DNA of 24,898 nucleotides, taken from the NCBI GenBank assembly GCA_023853785.1, contig JAJIRX010000447.1, positions 1-24,898 of the forward strand, given 5' to 3'. The translations under genes and the position numbers were made by a program. Each line of letters begins with the position of its first letter. Position 1 is the first letter of the stretch. This DNA comes from Psilocybe azurescens (lineage: Eukaryota > Basidiomycota > Agaricomycetes > Agaricales > Agrocybaceae). The notes beneath the pieces were generated by a model, which ran no database searches, had not been told where the DNA came from, and saw nothing but the letters and a program-made list of their open reading frames with translations. Positions 1 through 10,100 of the stretch are shown here, one piece after another.

Positions 1-93
1 GTGATACTTTTTCGACGGTTATTAGTTTAGAGAGGCGTTCGTGGATGCGTCGAATGTATATGCTCGCATGAGAGCTATCGTCCGCCTGCAAGA

Positions 94-463
94 CTATACG
101 GTGAATCCGCCAGCTGCGTTGGCAGCACCGCGACTTTGAAGTTTCTCTCCGACCTTCTTCTGGACGTCGTTGAATTTGGCGACGCATCGGTCGATGCACG
201 CGCTTTCTCCCTTGTTCAAGTCAGGTTCGGCGTATCGCGCGCTAATGCACTTTGAGTGACATGACCTATAGATAATTATTAGTGAAGTCAAAGTATGGTA
301 TGCCCTTTCTACTGACTGGACCATTCGGTTGAAGAAATCCGTCACTGTGTCAAGCCTAAGAACGAAGTAAGGCTCGGAGTTTGAGCGACGGAAGAAACAG
401 GACAGCTCACTCAGTGACAGCCATTTCAATCTTGTCGGTATTGACTCCTCCACCGCCGGACAT
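94..463 (-). CDS. TIM10: Mitochondrial import inner membrane translocase subunit Tim10
   Basis: Small Tim chaperone of the mitochondrial intermembrane space; with Tim9 it escorts hydrophobic precursors to the inner membrane (family knowledge). I read three exons, 463-411, 355-317 and 265-94, with introns of 55 and 51 nt, giving 87 residues, close to the usual ~90. The twin CX3C motif is visible: C-H-S-K-C near residue 33 and C-I-D-R-C near residue 53, joined by the typical stretch DLNKGESA. The helix before it reads LDTVTDFFNRMVQ. The ATG at 463 (MSGGGG) is chosen because it is the first in the frame set by the first intron; a longer unspliced frame through 642 ignores both introns. The gene is divergent from UTP4, leaving about 214 bp for both promoters. 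No frameshift is seen. Confidence 0.93.
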
Positions 464-677
464 TGGGACATTGCCTCTGAGGAAAGACATAGTTGAGAAC
501 GAATATAAGGTAGAGACAAAGAAGTGAGCGCCGCGCGACACGAAAGTGTTTCCGTCGACCGGTCACGTTTTTGATCAAGCTCATAGCCGAAAAAGTTTTG
601 GACTGTGTCAATCTGACGCGCAGAGCCTCGCTCAGTGCTCACTCATATCATTTCATTTCAAAAATACAAAATCATAC
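464..677. promoter_or_regulatory. Shared divergent promoter region TIM10 / UTP4
   Basis: Non-coding stretch between two divergent start codons (TIM10 at 463 minus, UTP4 at 678 plus). It must hold both 5' leaders and promoters. I see no clear TATA box. Its role is inferred from gene layout only. Confidence 0.45.
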
Positions 678-3600
678 ATGGATAAGAAAAGAGAGTCTAC
701 CACACTCTCCCTCCATCGTTGTCGTTTCGTCGACTATGCTCCCTCTGCCATAACTGCTTTGGCCTACCCTCCCCTGCCTTTACCATCGGTCAAAGGCGAA
801 AAAGACCACTGCTGGGAAGCAACCACTTCGATTCGGTCTTCTTGCAGTCGGACATGCTAATGGAAACATCGATATATGCGAATGGCAGGGTGCAGAGCGA
901 GAGGCACAGTGCTCGCAGGCTTGGGTGGTGCGAAAAGTGCGTAATCTATGCTGAATATTCCTTTTCACAACACTTACACATCAAATTAACATTTGTAGAC
1001 ACTCCCTGGCCCTTATCCATCAAAGGTAGACTCTTTGGCGTATGTTATTCGATACCCAGACGATGTGGGACCCGATGATGTCCCTGTGCAATCCGATCTT
1101 CGTCTATTCAGCTCGGGCGGAGGAAGTGAACTAATAGAATGGGATTTAGAAAGAGGATGTATACGCGTGAGCCATCCAATACAACATTTCTGTGTATATG
1201 CGCGTTAACCGATTTTACGAACACAGAGAACCATTAACTCGCAGGGTGGATCTATATGGTCCATCGCCGCCAACCCTTCCTCCTCTGCTCTCGCACTCGG
1301 GTGCGAAGACGGCACAGTTCGTATTCTCTCAATAGCGAACGATACTTTGACCCACTCGCGTCGCTTCGATAGAGTGAAGTGCCGGATGTTAAGCATCGCT
1401 TGGGGACCTCCCATGCCCCGACAACCGCAAGCTAAGAAAACGCAGGATTCTTCTGCTGATTCGAGCAGCGATGATGATGATGAGGAGGAATGGACCGACT
1501 CTTGGTTAATCACTGGAGGTTCGGATAGCAGCCTTCGGAAATGGGATATTGCAAGCGGTAGAGTGATCGAGAGAATGGGAGTCGATAAAGTACGAGGAGA
1601 ACGCACATTAGTTTGGACAGTTGGAGTCCTTGGGTATGTTCTCCTCATTCGCAAACTAAATGACATTCTAAATGACTATTTGCAGAGATGGTACTATAAT
1701 TTCTGGCGATTCATTAGGAATGGTCAAATTCTGGGATTCAAGGACCTGTACCCAACTTTACTCTTTCAAAGCCCATGGTGCAGACGTCCTATGTATGGTC
1801 ATCAGTCCTGTAAGTCATTCGACCTTGTATCGAAACTACCATTAACCAGGTTCTCTCTAACTAGGAAGGAAGGGCTATCTACACAGCAGGTGTTGATCAA
1901 AAAACTGTTCAATTCTCCCTTGTTAAAACATCCAGTACTGAAAGCGGTCCCTTTGCGAGTCGGTGGACACAAACATGTTCCCGTCGCATGCATTCGCACG
2001 ACGTGCGAGCCTTGGCCATCTGGCCACCATACACTCCCCTACCGGCCCCATACAAAAGACAATTTGCGATCGATATAGCTCCCATTCTCGCCTCTGGAGG
2101 ACTTGATATGTCTGTTGTACTCACCCCCGCCGCGTTGCCTACGAGCACCGTTGTCAAGATCACGAATCCGCTGAATACGAGCACGGAATCTACCTTTGAA
2201 GATTCGTACCACCGTAAGTTGGCTTTTGTCGCGAGAGGCATTGTGCGCGTCGCCCGAGGTGCTCGTTTGGTGTCGTGTGCGCGGGAGGCTGGGCTTAGCG
2301 TGTGGAGAATTCACAAAAAACAGAAGGCGAGGCAGGTGCTCGGCAGATGCAGACAGAACCAACTCTCGATCCCCTGGAAACCGAACCTTTTGCTGGTGGA
2401 TGGGAAAAAGTGCTCGAGATGGACCTTAATGTCAACACAAATATAACCACCCACGAAATCTCGGACGACGGTAAATGGCTCGTCGTTTCGGTTTATATGA
2501 GAGCAAGCTCTTCTCTCTTAGCACAGATGTGAGTGTTCAATTTAAATGCGAGTTACCAATGTTCACCTTACCCAACTTAATCTACAGGACACCGGTGAAA
2601 TTTACCTTAAACGAATAAAAGACTTTTCGTCTATTATCCAAGCACACATTCCCGCATCTTCTAGTCATTCCGCGTCTACTGGTGCCAGCGCCTTCCAATT
2701 CACCCCGATTCAACGAAGCTCGTCATGTCAACCGCCCTCTCCTCGTACGTCCTCATCATCAACCTAACAGGAGATAAGCCGCGTGTCATGCGCCGCTTCG
2801 ATCAACATCGGATGCAGGACTCGATCGTGCACGACAGAGTTGTGAAAGGCAGGGCACTAGCTCTTGATAATGCTGGCACAGAGCGCGTGAACGGACACGT
2901 CCATGTCAACGGCGACGTGAGTATGGATGTGGATATGGCTGAACCTGACGCAGACTCGCCCGCTCCTGCTGAAAACGAAAACGAGGAAAGCGAATCGTCT
3001 GAGGATGAAGAGGATGACGAGGACGTTAGCTCGACTGCTGCTATTGTCAGCGTCGATCGGATAGCCGTGAGTACTGACGGCCAATGGCTCGCCACATCCA
3101 ACAGCCGGGCCAGAACGCACATCTTCAACCTCGATTTGATATCTGTGAGTTTTCTTTCCAGTCATCCATTCACGATTTCTCGGCGATGTATCTAATACCC
3201 TCCCTCAAATTAGCACCACTGCGTCCTCCCAACCTTCCCACGTGCCGCGCAAGCGCGCGTTCGACCCTATGCACCCCTCAGTGCTCCTCCTCGCCTTCCT
3301 GACAACACCATCCAGATATTCGACGTCGAGACTCGGCAATTCCCCATCTGGGGCAAAGAGCTTGCCGCAAGCCTGCCCAAACGATTCACATACGCACACG
3401 ACCCAGTGCTGGGCGTCGCCTTCGACCCCGCCGTCTCATCGAGCTCCGGCACGGATGATCAGGGCAAGACGCGATACGTGCTCTTCTGGGGCGCGACGTG
3501 GATGTTCAAAGTGAGTCTGGACACCACCGTGCGCTCGGGCGCGAAAAAGAGGCGTCGCGAGATGGCACCGGTGCCTGGTGCAGACGAGGACAGGCAGTGG

Positions 3601-3750
3601 AGAGACTATAAAATGATCACGCAGTACCGCCCTATGCTGTGCTGCGATTTCCTGACGAAGGATGAACTGGTGGTGGTCGAGCGGCCGCTTGTAGATGTTT
3701 TGTTGACACTGCCGCCTGCGTACTTCAAGCACAAGTACGGCGCGTCGTGA
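678..3750 (+). CDS. UTP4: U3 snoRNP / SSU processome WD40 protein Utp4 (cirhin family), with several frameshifts
   Basis: Utp4 is a WD40 subunit of the t-UTP/UtpA complex, needed for pre-18S rRNA transcription and processing in the nucleolus. Exons: 678-936, 999-1166, 1227-1633, 1686-1809, 1865-2528, 2588-3144, 3214-3750, giving about 905 residues. Telling segments: HRCRFVDYAPSAI at the N-terminus, LLAVGHANGNIDICEW, SQAWVVRK, GGSIWSIAANP, LALGCEDGTVRIL, IYTAGVDQKTVQFSLV, GGWEKVLEMDLNVNTNI and QWLATSNSRA. Acidic linkers lie at about 1450-1490 and 2940-3030. Every splice junction keeps phase, but continuous reading needs six indels: A-run 799-803 (one extra), A-run 2315-2320 (one missing), near 2490, C-run 2703-2706 (one missing), near 3253-3259, and near 3298. 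The family is essential and single-copy, so I infer sequence errors, not a dead gene. Confidence 0.9.
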
Positions 3751-4293
3751 TTATTATTGTAGACACAAGTACTACTGTATTTCGCATGTCTGACGTTGCC
3801 TAAATCTTACGATTTACGTAAATGCTTCACCGTTTGCATCGCGCTATGTTATCTGAGAACTGAATGTTGAAAAGGGGTTATACTAGGAATTTGGCCAAAG
3901 GTCCAACCCTACTGTAATTTTAGTCGTCTAGAAGATGGAAGATGAATTGGATACAACTAATTAAGAAAATGATGTAATGGAGGGATTGGAATGAGGAAAT
4001 GAAAATAAACAGATAAAATAATGCTGGTGTCTAAAGCTACATGATGATGTCATAACAACAGACTAATGGGAATGCAGGATACGCGTAAATGACCGTAACA
4101 TGAAGGGAAAGATGCTGAAAAGAGAAATCCTGGCAATGAAGCTGAATATCGATTCCAGGGTGAAGATTAATTTTGTTCTTATGGGAGTGTTGAAGGGTGT
4201 TTGCTTTATGAATCCAGCACCTTTTGGCGCCGGTCTGCAAGCTCGTTGTCCTGTCGTTTGTCTTCTCTGCACGGCAATCAATATTTGATTTGA
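3751..4293. other. Convergent 3' intergenic region
   Basis: Space between the stop of UTP4 (plus) and the stop of the Mpv17-family gene (minus). It is AT-rich and should hold both 3' UTRs and terminators. I see no coding sequence, repeat or RNA gene in it. Confidence 0.5.
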
Positions 4294-5211
4294 TCAAGGG
4301 GTCAAAGAAGGTATGACGTACTCGGAATTTAGGATGGAAAGATACAATGTCCAGAAGACTCCACATGCCTGCGAAAATGGAACACGATATGGGAGAGGCA
4401 TGTATCGGAAATTGATAAGCTGAAAATGCGGATGGACATGGTTAGGAGAACTGTCAGCGGTATCAAGTATGCTTATCGTTTACCTGAGCTAGAGGCCATA
4501 CTCTCCAGTTGGCTATGAGGGCGGTTCCATAGAGGTCTTTGAACCTGTCGCCTATCTGGCGAGGACTACGAGCTTCCATAATGCCCATTGAGGTTAGGAA
4601 TAGGCCGAGCTGCGATCGCGTGGTCAGCCAGTCTGTCGCTATAAATGAGATTGTGTTGGAAGACGATAACATACGCCTAAGGGGGCCCTGTACGAAAGAG
4701 ATAATTTAGCAACGTGCAAAAGACTGAAGGATGGGAGCTACATACATGAAAAGTTGATCGGCTGCAACACGCTTGCCTAAAGCTTTGAGGGATACCTTAT
4801 TGGTACCTTTGATAGCCCGCAATGGGAAGCGCCTTTCGAGAAAGATATTCCACCGACCCATGAACGGACCTGCATTGTGAATGTATCAGCTCAAATGCAA
4901 ACACAGATGAAAAGTAGGCCAAAGACACACTTATCATAACACCATAGGCGAAGAAACGAGCAGTTCGAGTAACATCATATCGTGGAACCTCCTCGTGCTC
5001 TCCTTTACCAACCTATCATAAGGATCGCGATGCATCAGGCGCTATCCACGAGGTACAACATTTCGCTTGACATGAAACTCACCGTTCGCTGTGCGACTTG
5101 GGCCACAACGTCTCCAAGAGCATTCAAACACCCACCCGTGACTGCAAGAGTGGAGTAGGGATGAGAGTCGAAAGAGTGCATATAAGCGCGTGCTATTGTT
5201 ACAGCTGCCAT
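4294..5211 (-). CDS. Mpv17/PMP22 family membrane protein (Sym1-like)
   Basis: Integral membrane protein of the Mpv17/PMP22 family, whose members sit in the inner mitochondrial or peroxisomal membrane and are thought to form small channels or handle stress. Six exons: 5211-5083, 5012-4931, 4869-4746, 4687-4675, 4609-4484, 4419-4294; 600 nt, 199 residues, the normal family length. Family hallmarks: HPYSTLAVTGGCLNALGDVVAQ at the start, PFMGRWNIFLERRFP, ADQLFMAPLGLGLFLTSMGIMEAR, LIANWRVWPLAQLINF and PLPYRVPF near the end. The fourth exon is only 13 nt; without it the APLG core is lost. An in-frame stop just upstream supports the ATG at 5211. No frameshift is seen. Whether it is mitochondrial Sym1 or a peroxisomal paralog cannot be told here. 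Confidence 0.93.
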
Positions 5212-5807
5212 TTCTTATGAGCAGCGGGGGGTTTAAAGTCTTGTGAATTAAGATGAGTGAGGATTTTGCGAGACAATGATAAAATACGAAATGCAATGCA
5301 AAGTTGTGTAGGAAAGGAGAAACTGAGAATTTTGGGAATTGTGTGGATTGGGGTCAAAAGAAGGTGGGATTTAATAGGTCAGAGAATGAAGTGCGTACCC
5401 TTGGAGAATATTTAGGTCATTCGGAGTAGAGGAGGAGACGTCTCCACAACTTTGTCAACGTGCTTTTCGATTCATTTCGATGGAGATCTGCCGAAGCCAA
5501 GACCAGTGGCATCTAACCTTAAATCTGCACGTGATGGGCGCGTTCGTACTAATTATAGTCTTCCACGCCGCACGCGCTAGAAAATATTGTCAGCCTCACA
5601 CCAGTCATCCTCCAGGTCAGCCACCAGTTAGAACAGTACAAAATGCCCTCAGAGGGGTAATAATTACTCATTACTTTCTCTTTTTCACACTACACATTGT
5701 ACATTCTATTTTTCATCACATCGCTAATCGGGCACCGTATCGGTATTACACAACACCTTATTCACCACTTACTCACTTCACATTCGCCCATTACTATCAC
5801 CACTACT
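5212..5807. promoter_or_regulatory. Divergent intergenic region, Mpv17-like / secreted protein
   Basis: About 600 bp between two divergent starts. The last ~170 bp before the plus-strand start are pyrimidine-rich (TTTCTC, CACTTCAC and similar), as is common before highly expressed fungal genes. An open frame at 5480-5887 runs through it but has no family likeness and overlaps the secreted-protein start, so I do not call it. Confidence 0.4.
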
Positions 5808-6453
5808 ATGCCTTCTTACACAAAAGCTGCCGCACTCATTCTTTTCGCATCATATCACCTCGCCATTGCCGCTCCTGTCCCAGATGACAGCAATCAGGTC
5901 GGCAACGCCTACACCGGCACCGGAGGCAACGCATCAGGGGGCGACGTTCTCAACAGCAGCGCTCCGAAGGGTCTTTTGGATGAGGGTCTCATCAAACTCT
6001 TTTCTGGTTTGTCTTTCCATAGCAAACGGCAGAGCAGCATGGCTCACGACTTGAACTGCAGGCAACGGGGGCAATGGAAGGCATGCCAACTCGGGCGCGT
6101 CCTCTGCTGTCATACCTTCTACTCTGCAGGTCGGAGGTAACAATACCACGGACAGAAGCACTTCCAGTGGAAGTACTGCCAATAGTGTGGACAACGCATA
6201 CAGCGGTAGCGGAGGTATCGCTAAAGGGAGATACAGTAGCAAGTGGAGGCCTTCTCGAACTATTCTCAGGCACGTTGAATCAATCATTAACTTTGCAGGG
6301 CAGAGGCTTACTAGACTTTCAACTACAGACAATGGAGGATCCGGCGGTGATGCGAGCAGTGGATCTTCTGGAAATCCAAGTACTATTATTAAAAAATTGG
6401 GGTCTTCAGGAAAGTCGCGGATAATGAGGGTTATCCGCAGGAGGCTGGACTGA
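5808..6453 (+). CDS. Small secreted Gly/Asn/Ser-rich protein with internal repeats
   Basis: Function unknown. The N-terminus is a clear signal peptide: MPSYTKAAALILFASYHLAIA with likely cleavage before APVPDD. The mature part is built of repeated modules: NAYTGTGGNASGGD...GLL...KLFSG then NGGNG, and again NAYSGSGG...GGLLELFS then DNGGSGGDASSG. Intron 1 (6007-6061) cuts after LFS-G. A second intron at the matching place (6270-6328, 59 nt) would have a GC-AG border, CAG|GCACGT. Between them a G-run (6226-6228) breaks the frame; shifting there restores GGLLELFS. A possible third intron (6414-6468) restores an N-G-G motif and would carry the gene to about 6547-6617, so the 3' end is uncertain. 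Secretion is well supported; any role (wall, effector-like) would be a guess. Confidence 0.65.
5901..6413 (+). repeat. Intragenic tandem modules in the secreted protein gene
   Basis: Two or three degenerate copies of one module. Copy 1 starts at about 5901 (GNAYTGTGGNASGGD, then GLL..LIKLFSG), copy 2 at about 6190 (DNAYSGSGGIAKG, then GGLLELFS). A degenerate third tail (STIIKKLGSSG) lies near 6380-6413. Each copy ends with a short intron of 55-59 nt at the same protein position. Confidence 0.6.
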
Positions 6454-6643
6454 GTCTCCCTTTCGCAGTGGCGGTTCTGCCTCTGGACAGGAAAGGGCAA
6501 ACCTAATCGTAATAATCACCATCAGCAAAGGGCAGGTACCTGTAATTAGTCGCCATTGTATATTAATCCTTATAATTTCCACCTTAATTTCTGTTCAGCA
6601 CAATAATAATCAGAGATGAAAGGACTGCAGTTACTTACGCGAA

Positions 6644-7778
6644 TTATAGAAGGCGTAATTTTCCTGTGACCTCATTTATAATCCCTACAGGCCCTGGACC
6701 TATGGCCAGAACGCTACGCACATTTTCCCCTTTCTCGCTATATAAGCAAATGCTGTTGGAAGGAAGATAGAAGGAAGCAATGGATACACGCACGGATCTG
6801 TCACCGAACGTGCACATAGATTCAAACTCTTCGCAATGGCCTCCAATTCCAGCAGTTCGTCCTCTGATTTAGCTTTGAGAGCGATTTTGGCTTGTCTGCA
6901 GGTTGTAGCCCTGTCAGATTTTATTGCAAGTATGAATGGTATCGTAGTACTTACCTAATACTTCCCATTGATATACAAGCTACGGAATGACGCAAGGCTT
7001 CAGATCATAGTAAACGTTAGAGTGATGTGTACATACATATGAGTTCTTCTTGTTGAGGGCTTTGTAGGATGCTAATGTGGCTTGACTGTAAAAAAATGAA
7101 TTGTTTCTCAAGCCTCATCCTATCAAAAGGAAACTCTTACCAGCATCTATCGAAAGGCGCGACAAAGGTTAACGAACTTCATGAACGTAATATATCCAAA
7201 TGTCAACTCAACTGAGCAGCGATACTCCCGGGGCTCAACTTCAGATCTGTACGAACGACTAAAACCTATACACAAATCAGTATTAGAAGCAGATTAGCTC
7301 GGAAACACACCAATTTGCAGGGTTCCATCCATCCAAGGGGGACAGCCTTAAGGTCTCCATCAGATATGGCTTGATCGTCAGTTTCTTCCTCTTCTTCTTC
7401 AACTTGTGGGGGTATTTCTGTCTCTTGTTTTTGAACACTAGGAGTTGATTCCGAAATTGGTGTGTCGCGTGTTGTTAACGCGCCAAGTTGGTATCCTACA
7501 CCAATGGAGGCGAGGGATAGAGCAAGACCGAGGACAACTGCACACTCAAGTCAGTTATGGTACAGAAAAACCAAATGGTCTACTTGCTCTGAAACGCTAA
7601 AGAACTTGAGGAGGGCATGGCATAAGGAAGAGGTCCCTAGCCCGATCAAGAACAATATCGTAAATAGCTCGGCAACTCCCGAATGGAATTTTCTGTCTTC
7701 AGCATCATTTCTTATTCTTACCCCTTCGACGACGATATTTCTCTCTTTCTGGATACCCATAGATTGTCTTTCATCCAT
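6644..7778 (-). CDS. Divergent PTH2-family protein, membrane anchored (PTH2-A), probably without hydrolase activity
   Basis: Peptidyl-tRNA hydrolase 2 frees peptidyl-tRNA and in fungi and animals is anchored to mitochondria. Exons: 7778-7584 (uncertain), 7537-7311, 7265-7213, 7146-7141 (6 nt), 7085-7037, 6979-6955, 6895-6794, 6737-6644. A membrane segment VVLGLALSLASIGVGYQLG and an acidic linker precede the domain. PTH2 features: LVLVVRTDL, SIAAQ, LASYKALNKKN, QAKIALK, SLNLCARSVTD, IGPGPVGIINEVTGKLRLL. Signature residues differ: GKIAAQ is G-S-I-A-A-Q, C-S-H-A is C-C-Q-A, and D-A-G-R-T-Q is replaced by D-P-E-K-G-E with three residues fewer. One G is missing at the 6955 donor. The first exon is in doubt: either a 46-nt intron (7538-7583) or a start at 7760 with a 219-nt intron. 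Confidence 0.82.
7141..7146 (-). other. Six-nucleotide microexon of PTH2-A
   Basis: ATGCTG flanked by CGATAG before and GTAAGA after, at the same place and phase as in PTH2-B. It joins CA| and |TCAA to give Q-C-C-Q. Confidence 0.78.
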
Positions 7779-7800
7779 ACTATATATAAAAGACATCAAC
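7779..7800. promoter_or_regulatory. Very short divergent gap with TATATAAAAG, PTH2-A / HAS1
   Basis: Only 22 bp separate the two modelled start codons. A TATATAAAAG sequence reads on the plus strand at about 7783-7792, about 10-20 nt before the HAS1 ATG. That is too close for a TATA box that starts a transcript with a 5' leader, so either the leaders overlap or one of the starts is wrong. Confidence 0.35.
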
Positions 7801-9898
7801 ATGTCACCCGCCAAATCTGGCTCTAGCTCTACGAGCTCGGGACTGAGCAAAAGAAAAGCAAGCAAAAGCTTAAGAACCAAGAGGAATCCACGAACGAACC
7901 TACTACTTCTGCATCTGCCTCCACTTTTGCGTCTACCTCTGCTTCCGCTGCATTTATCTCTACCTCTGCCTCTGAACCCGCTGCAGAGCCCAAAAATTCA
8001 ACTCCAAATCAAAAGCTACCCCCGAACAGGCAGAATCTGAATCGACTTCCAAGCCTGCCCGAGTCCCATTCTCAACACTTGATCTCTCCACCCCACTACT
8101 CGTGCGCTCGCAGAGATGGGAATGACTACAATGACTGCCGTGCAAGCCAAATCCATTCCCGTACTACTCGCAGGTAAAGACGTGCTCGGCGCTGCTCGCA
8201 CAGGGTCCGGCAAGACCCTCGCCTTCCTCATTCCCGCCGTCGAGCTCCTCCACCGCCTCAAGTTCAAGCCTATGAACGGCACGGGTATCATCATTATTAC
8301 CCCCACGAGAGAATTGGCTCTCCAGATCTTCGGTGTTGCTAGGGATTTGATGAAGTATCATTCGCAGACGTTTGGAATCGTTATTGGCGGTGCAAATCGA
8401 AGAGCGGAGGAGGAGAAGTTGGTCAAGGGAGTCAATCTGCTTGTCGCTACACCTGGACGACTTTGGGATCATTTGAGGGTAAGTGCGTTTTCAGTGTCCA
8501 TTTTCAACCATGCTTATGGTCTTGATTCTGTGCAGGATACAAAAGGATTTGTGAGAAGAAATATCAAAGCTCTAATCATCGACGAAGCCGATCGGATATT
8601 GGAAATTGGTTTCGAGCAACAGATGAAGGATATCATTGCTATGCTTCCCAAAGGTCCGCTTTATCTTTGTGAAGCTAACGGACTTTACTTATTTTTTCTT
8701 TCACCACAGATGAACGCCAATCCATGCTGTTCTCGGCCACACAAACCACAAAAGTGACGGATCTTGCTCGGATATCACTGCGACCTGGTCCTGTCCACAT
8801 CGACGTCGATAAAGAGGAAGCCACGAGCACAGTGACCACTCTCTCACAAGGCTATGTCGTCTGCCCATCTGAACGCCGCTTCCTCCTCCTCTTCACCTTC
8901 CTCAAAAGAACCTCAAGAAGAAAGTCATTGTCTTTTTCTCCAGTTGCAATTCCGTGAAGTACCACTCAGAGTTGCTTAATTATATCGATGTTCCAGTGTT
9001 GGATCTTCATGTACGTTTGTTTTCTTTTAATAATTCAATTGGAAAATATAACAAGGATATGATAGGGCAAACAAAAACAACAAAAACGAACCAACACCTT
9101 TTTCGAGTTTATTAACGCAGAGTCTGGAATCTTGCTATGTACTGATGTTGCTGCCCGTGGACTGGATATCCCTCGCGTGGATTACATTGTGCAATATGAC
9201 CCTCCTGATGATCCCCGTGATTACATCCACAGAGTAGGACGAACGGCCAGAGCCGGGAAAGTGGGAAAGAGTTTACTGTTTCTCTTGGAGAGCGAGCTTG
9301 GGTTCTTGAGATACCTCAAGGAAGCTAAAGTTCCTCTGAACGAGTTTGTCTTTCCAGCAGACCGAATTGAGAATGTACAGGCTCAAGTAAGTTCTCTTGC
9401 AATGGACGAGGAAATCGTCAAAATTAAACTCTTTTTGTTTGCAGTTGGAGAATCTTCTTGCGAAAAACTACAATCTTTATAGGTCAGCGACGAGTGGGTA
9501 CCGGGCATACTTGCAGTCGTATGCGTCGTATTCGCTGAAGAAGATCTTTGACGTGAACGCGTTGGACTTGACCAAGATCGCCAAAGCGTTCGGTTTCAAA
9601 GTGCCTCCTCGTGTCAACCTTGCCATCGGACCTGGAAAGGGCCAGTCTGCGCGAGCGGGCGAGAAGAGACGCCGTGATGAAGACAGTGCAGTATCAGATG
9701 AAGAAGTGTCCGAGACAGAGGAAAGTCCCAAGAAGCTGAAGGGGGAGTGGACAGGTTGGAGATGGGTCAGTGCGCGGCCCAATGCGAGTGAAAGAGAAGT
9801 TAAAACGCCGCGAGACGCTAGGAAAGAAGGCTGTCGAAAAAGATATGTTCAGAAAGGGCAAGGAGATGAAGAAATTGGGCACGAATTGGAGTAGATAG
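7801..9898 (+). CDS. HAS1: DEAD-box ATP-dependent RNA helicase Has1 (DDX18 family), with frameshifts
   Basis: Has1 unwinds pre-rRNA in both 40S and 60S subunit assembly in the nucleolus. Exons: 7801-8478, 8536-8653, 8710-9010, 9066-9386, 9445-9898; about 624 residues. Motifs in order: Q-motif region [10 protein letters not shown], motif I ARTGSGKT, Ia PTRELA, Ib [48 protein letters not shown]. The Has1 tail reads [17 protein letters not shown], then [13 protein letters not shown], and a basic end TNWSR. The N-terminus is a Ser/Ala/Thr-rich charged tail. Five homopolymer shifts are needed: an A missing near 7850, an A missing near 8017, a C missing near 8090, an A missing near 8904, and a G too many near 9740. 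Unshifted, the frame ends at 9894 with an unrelated tail. Confidence 0.93.
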
Positions 9899-10100
9899 AA
9901 TTATTTTGTTTTCATACAATGGCAATGGAGCTGTGACGTTTTGCACACGTGACGAGGGTGACGCCACGTTTAATTTGGTTGGAAAACTCGCCCTTTCGTC
10001 CTTTGTACCGCGGTCCTCGACACTGTTTCCCCGGTTCTAAATTTTTATTTACAACCTTGAATTGTACAATCGTCTTCTTGACATTTTTCTGGCCGTTCAA

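Noticed and set aside
94..642. A 182-residue unspliced frame over TIM10
   Set aside because: It reads through both introns; splicing at 410/356 and 316/266 gives the normal 87-residue Tim10.
789..819. A 31-nt mini-intron in UTP4 exon 1
   Set aside because: It would restore phase, but it is too short for splicing and one extra A in the run 799-803 explains the shift with a more natural sequence.
5480..5887. Open frame with hydrophobic and His/Tyr-rich sequence before the secreted protein
   Set aside because: No likeness to a known protein and it overlaps the signal peptide in another frame.
6735..6748. TATATAAG as a promoter on the plus strand
   Set aside because: It lies across the end of intron 7 of PTH2-A and no plus-strand gene starts after it.
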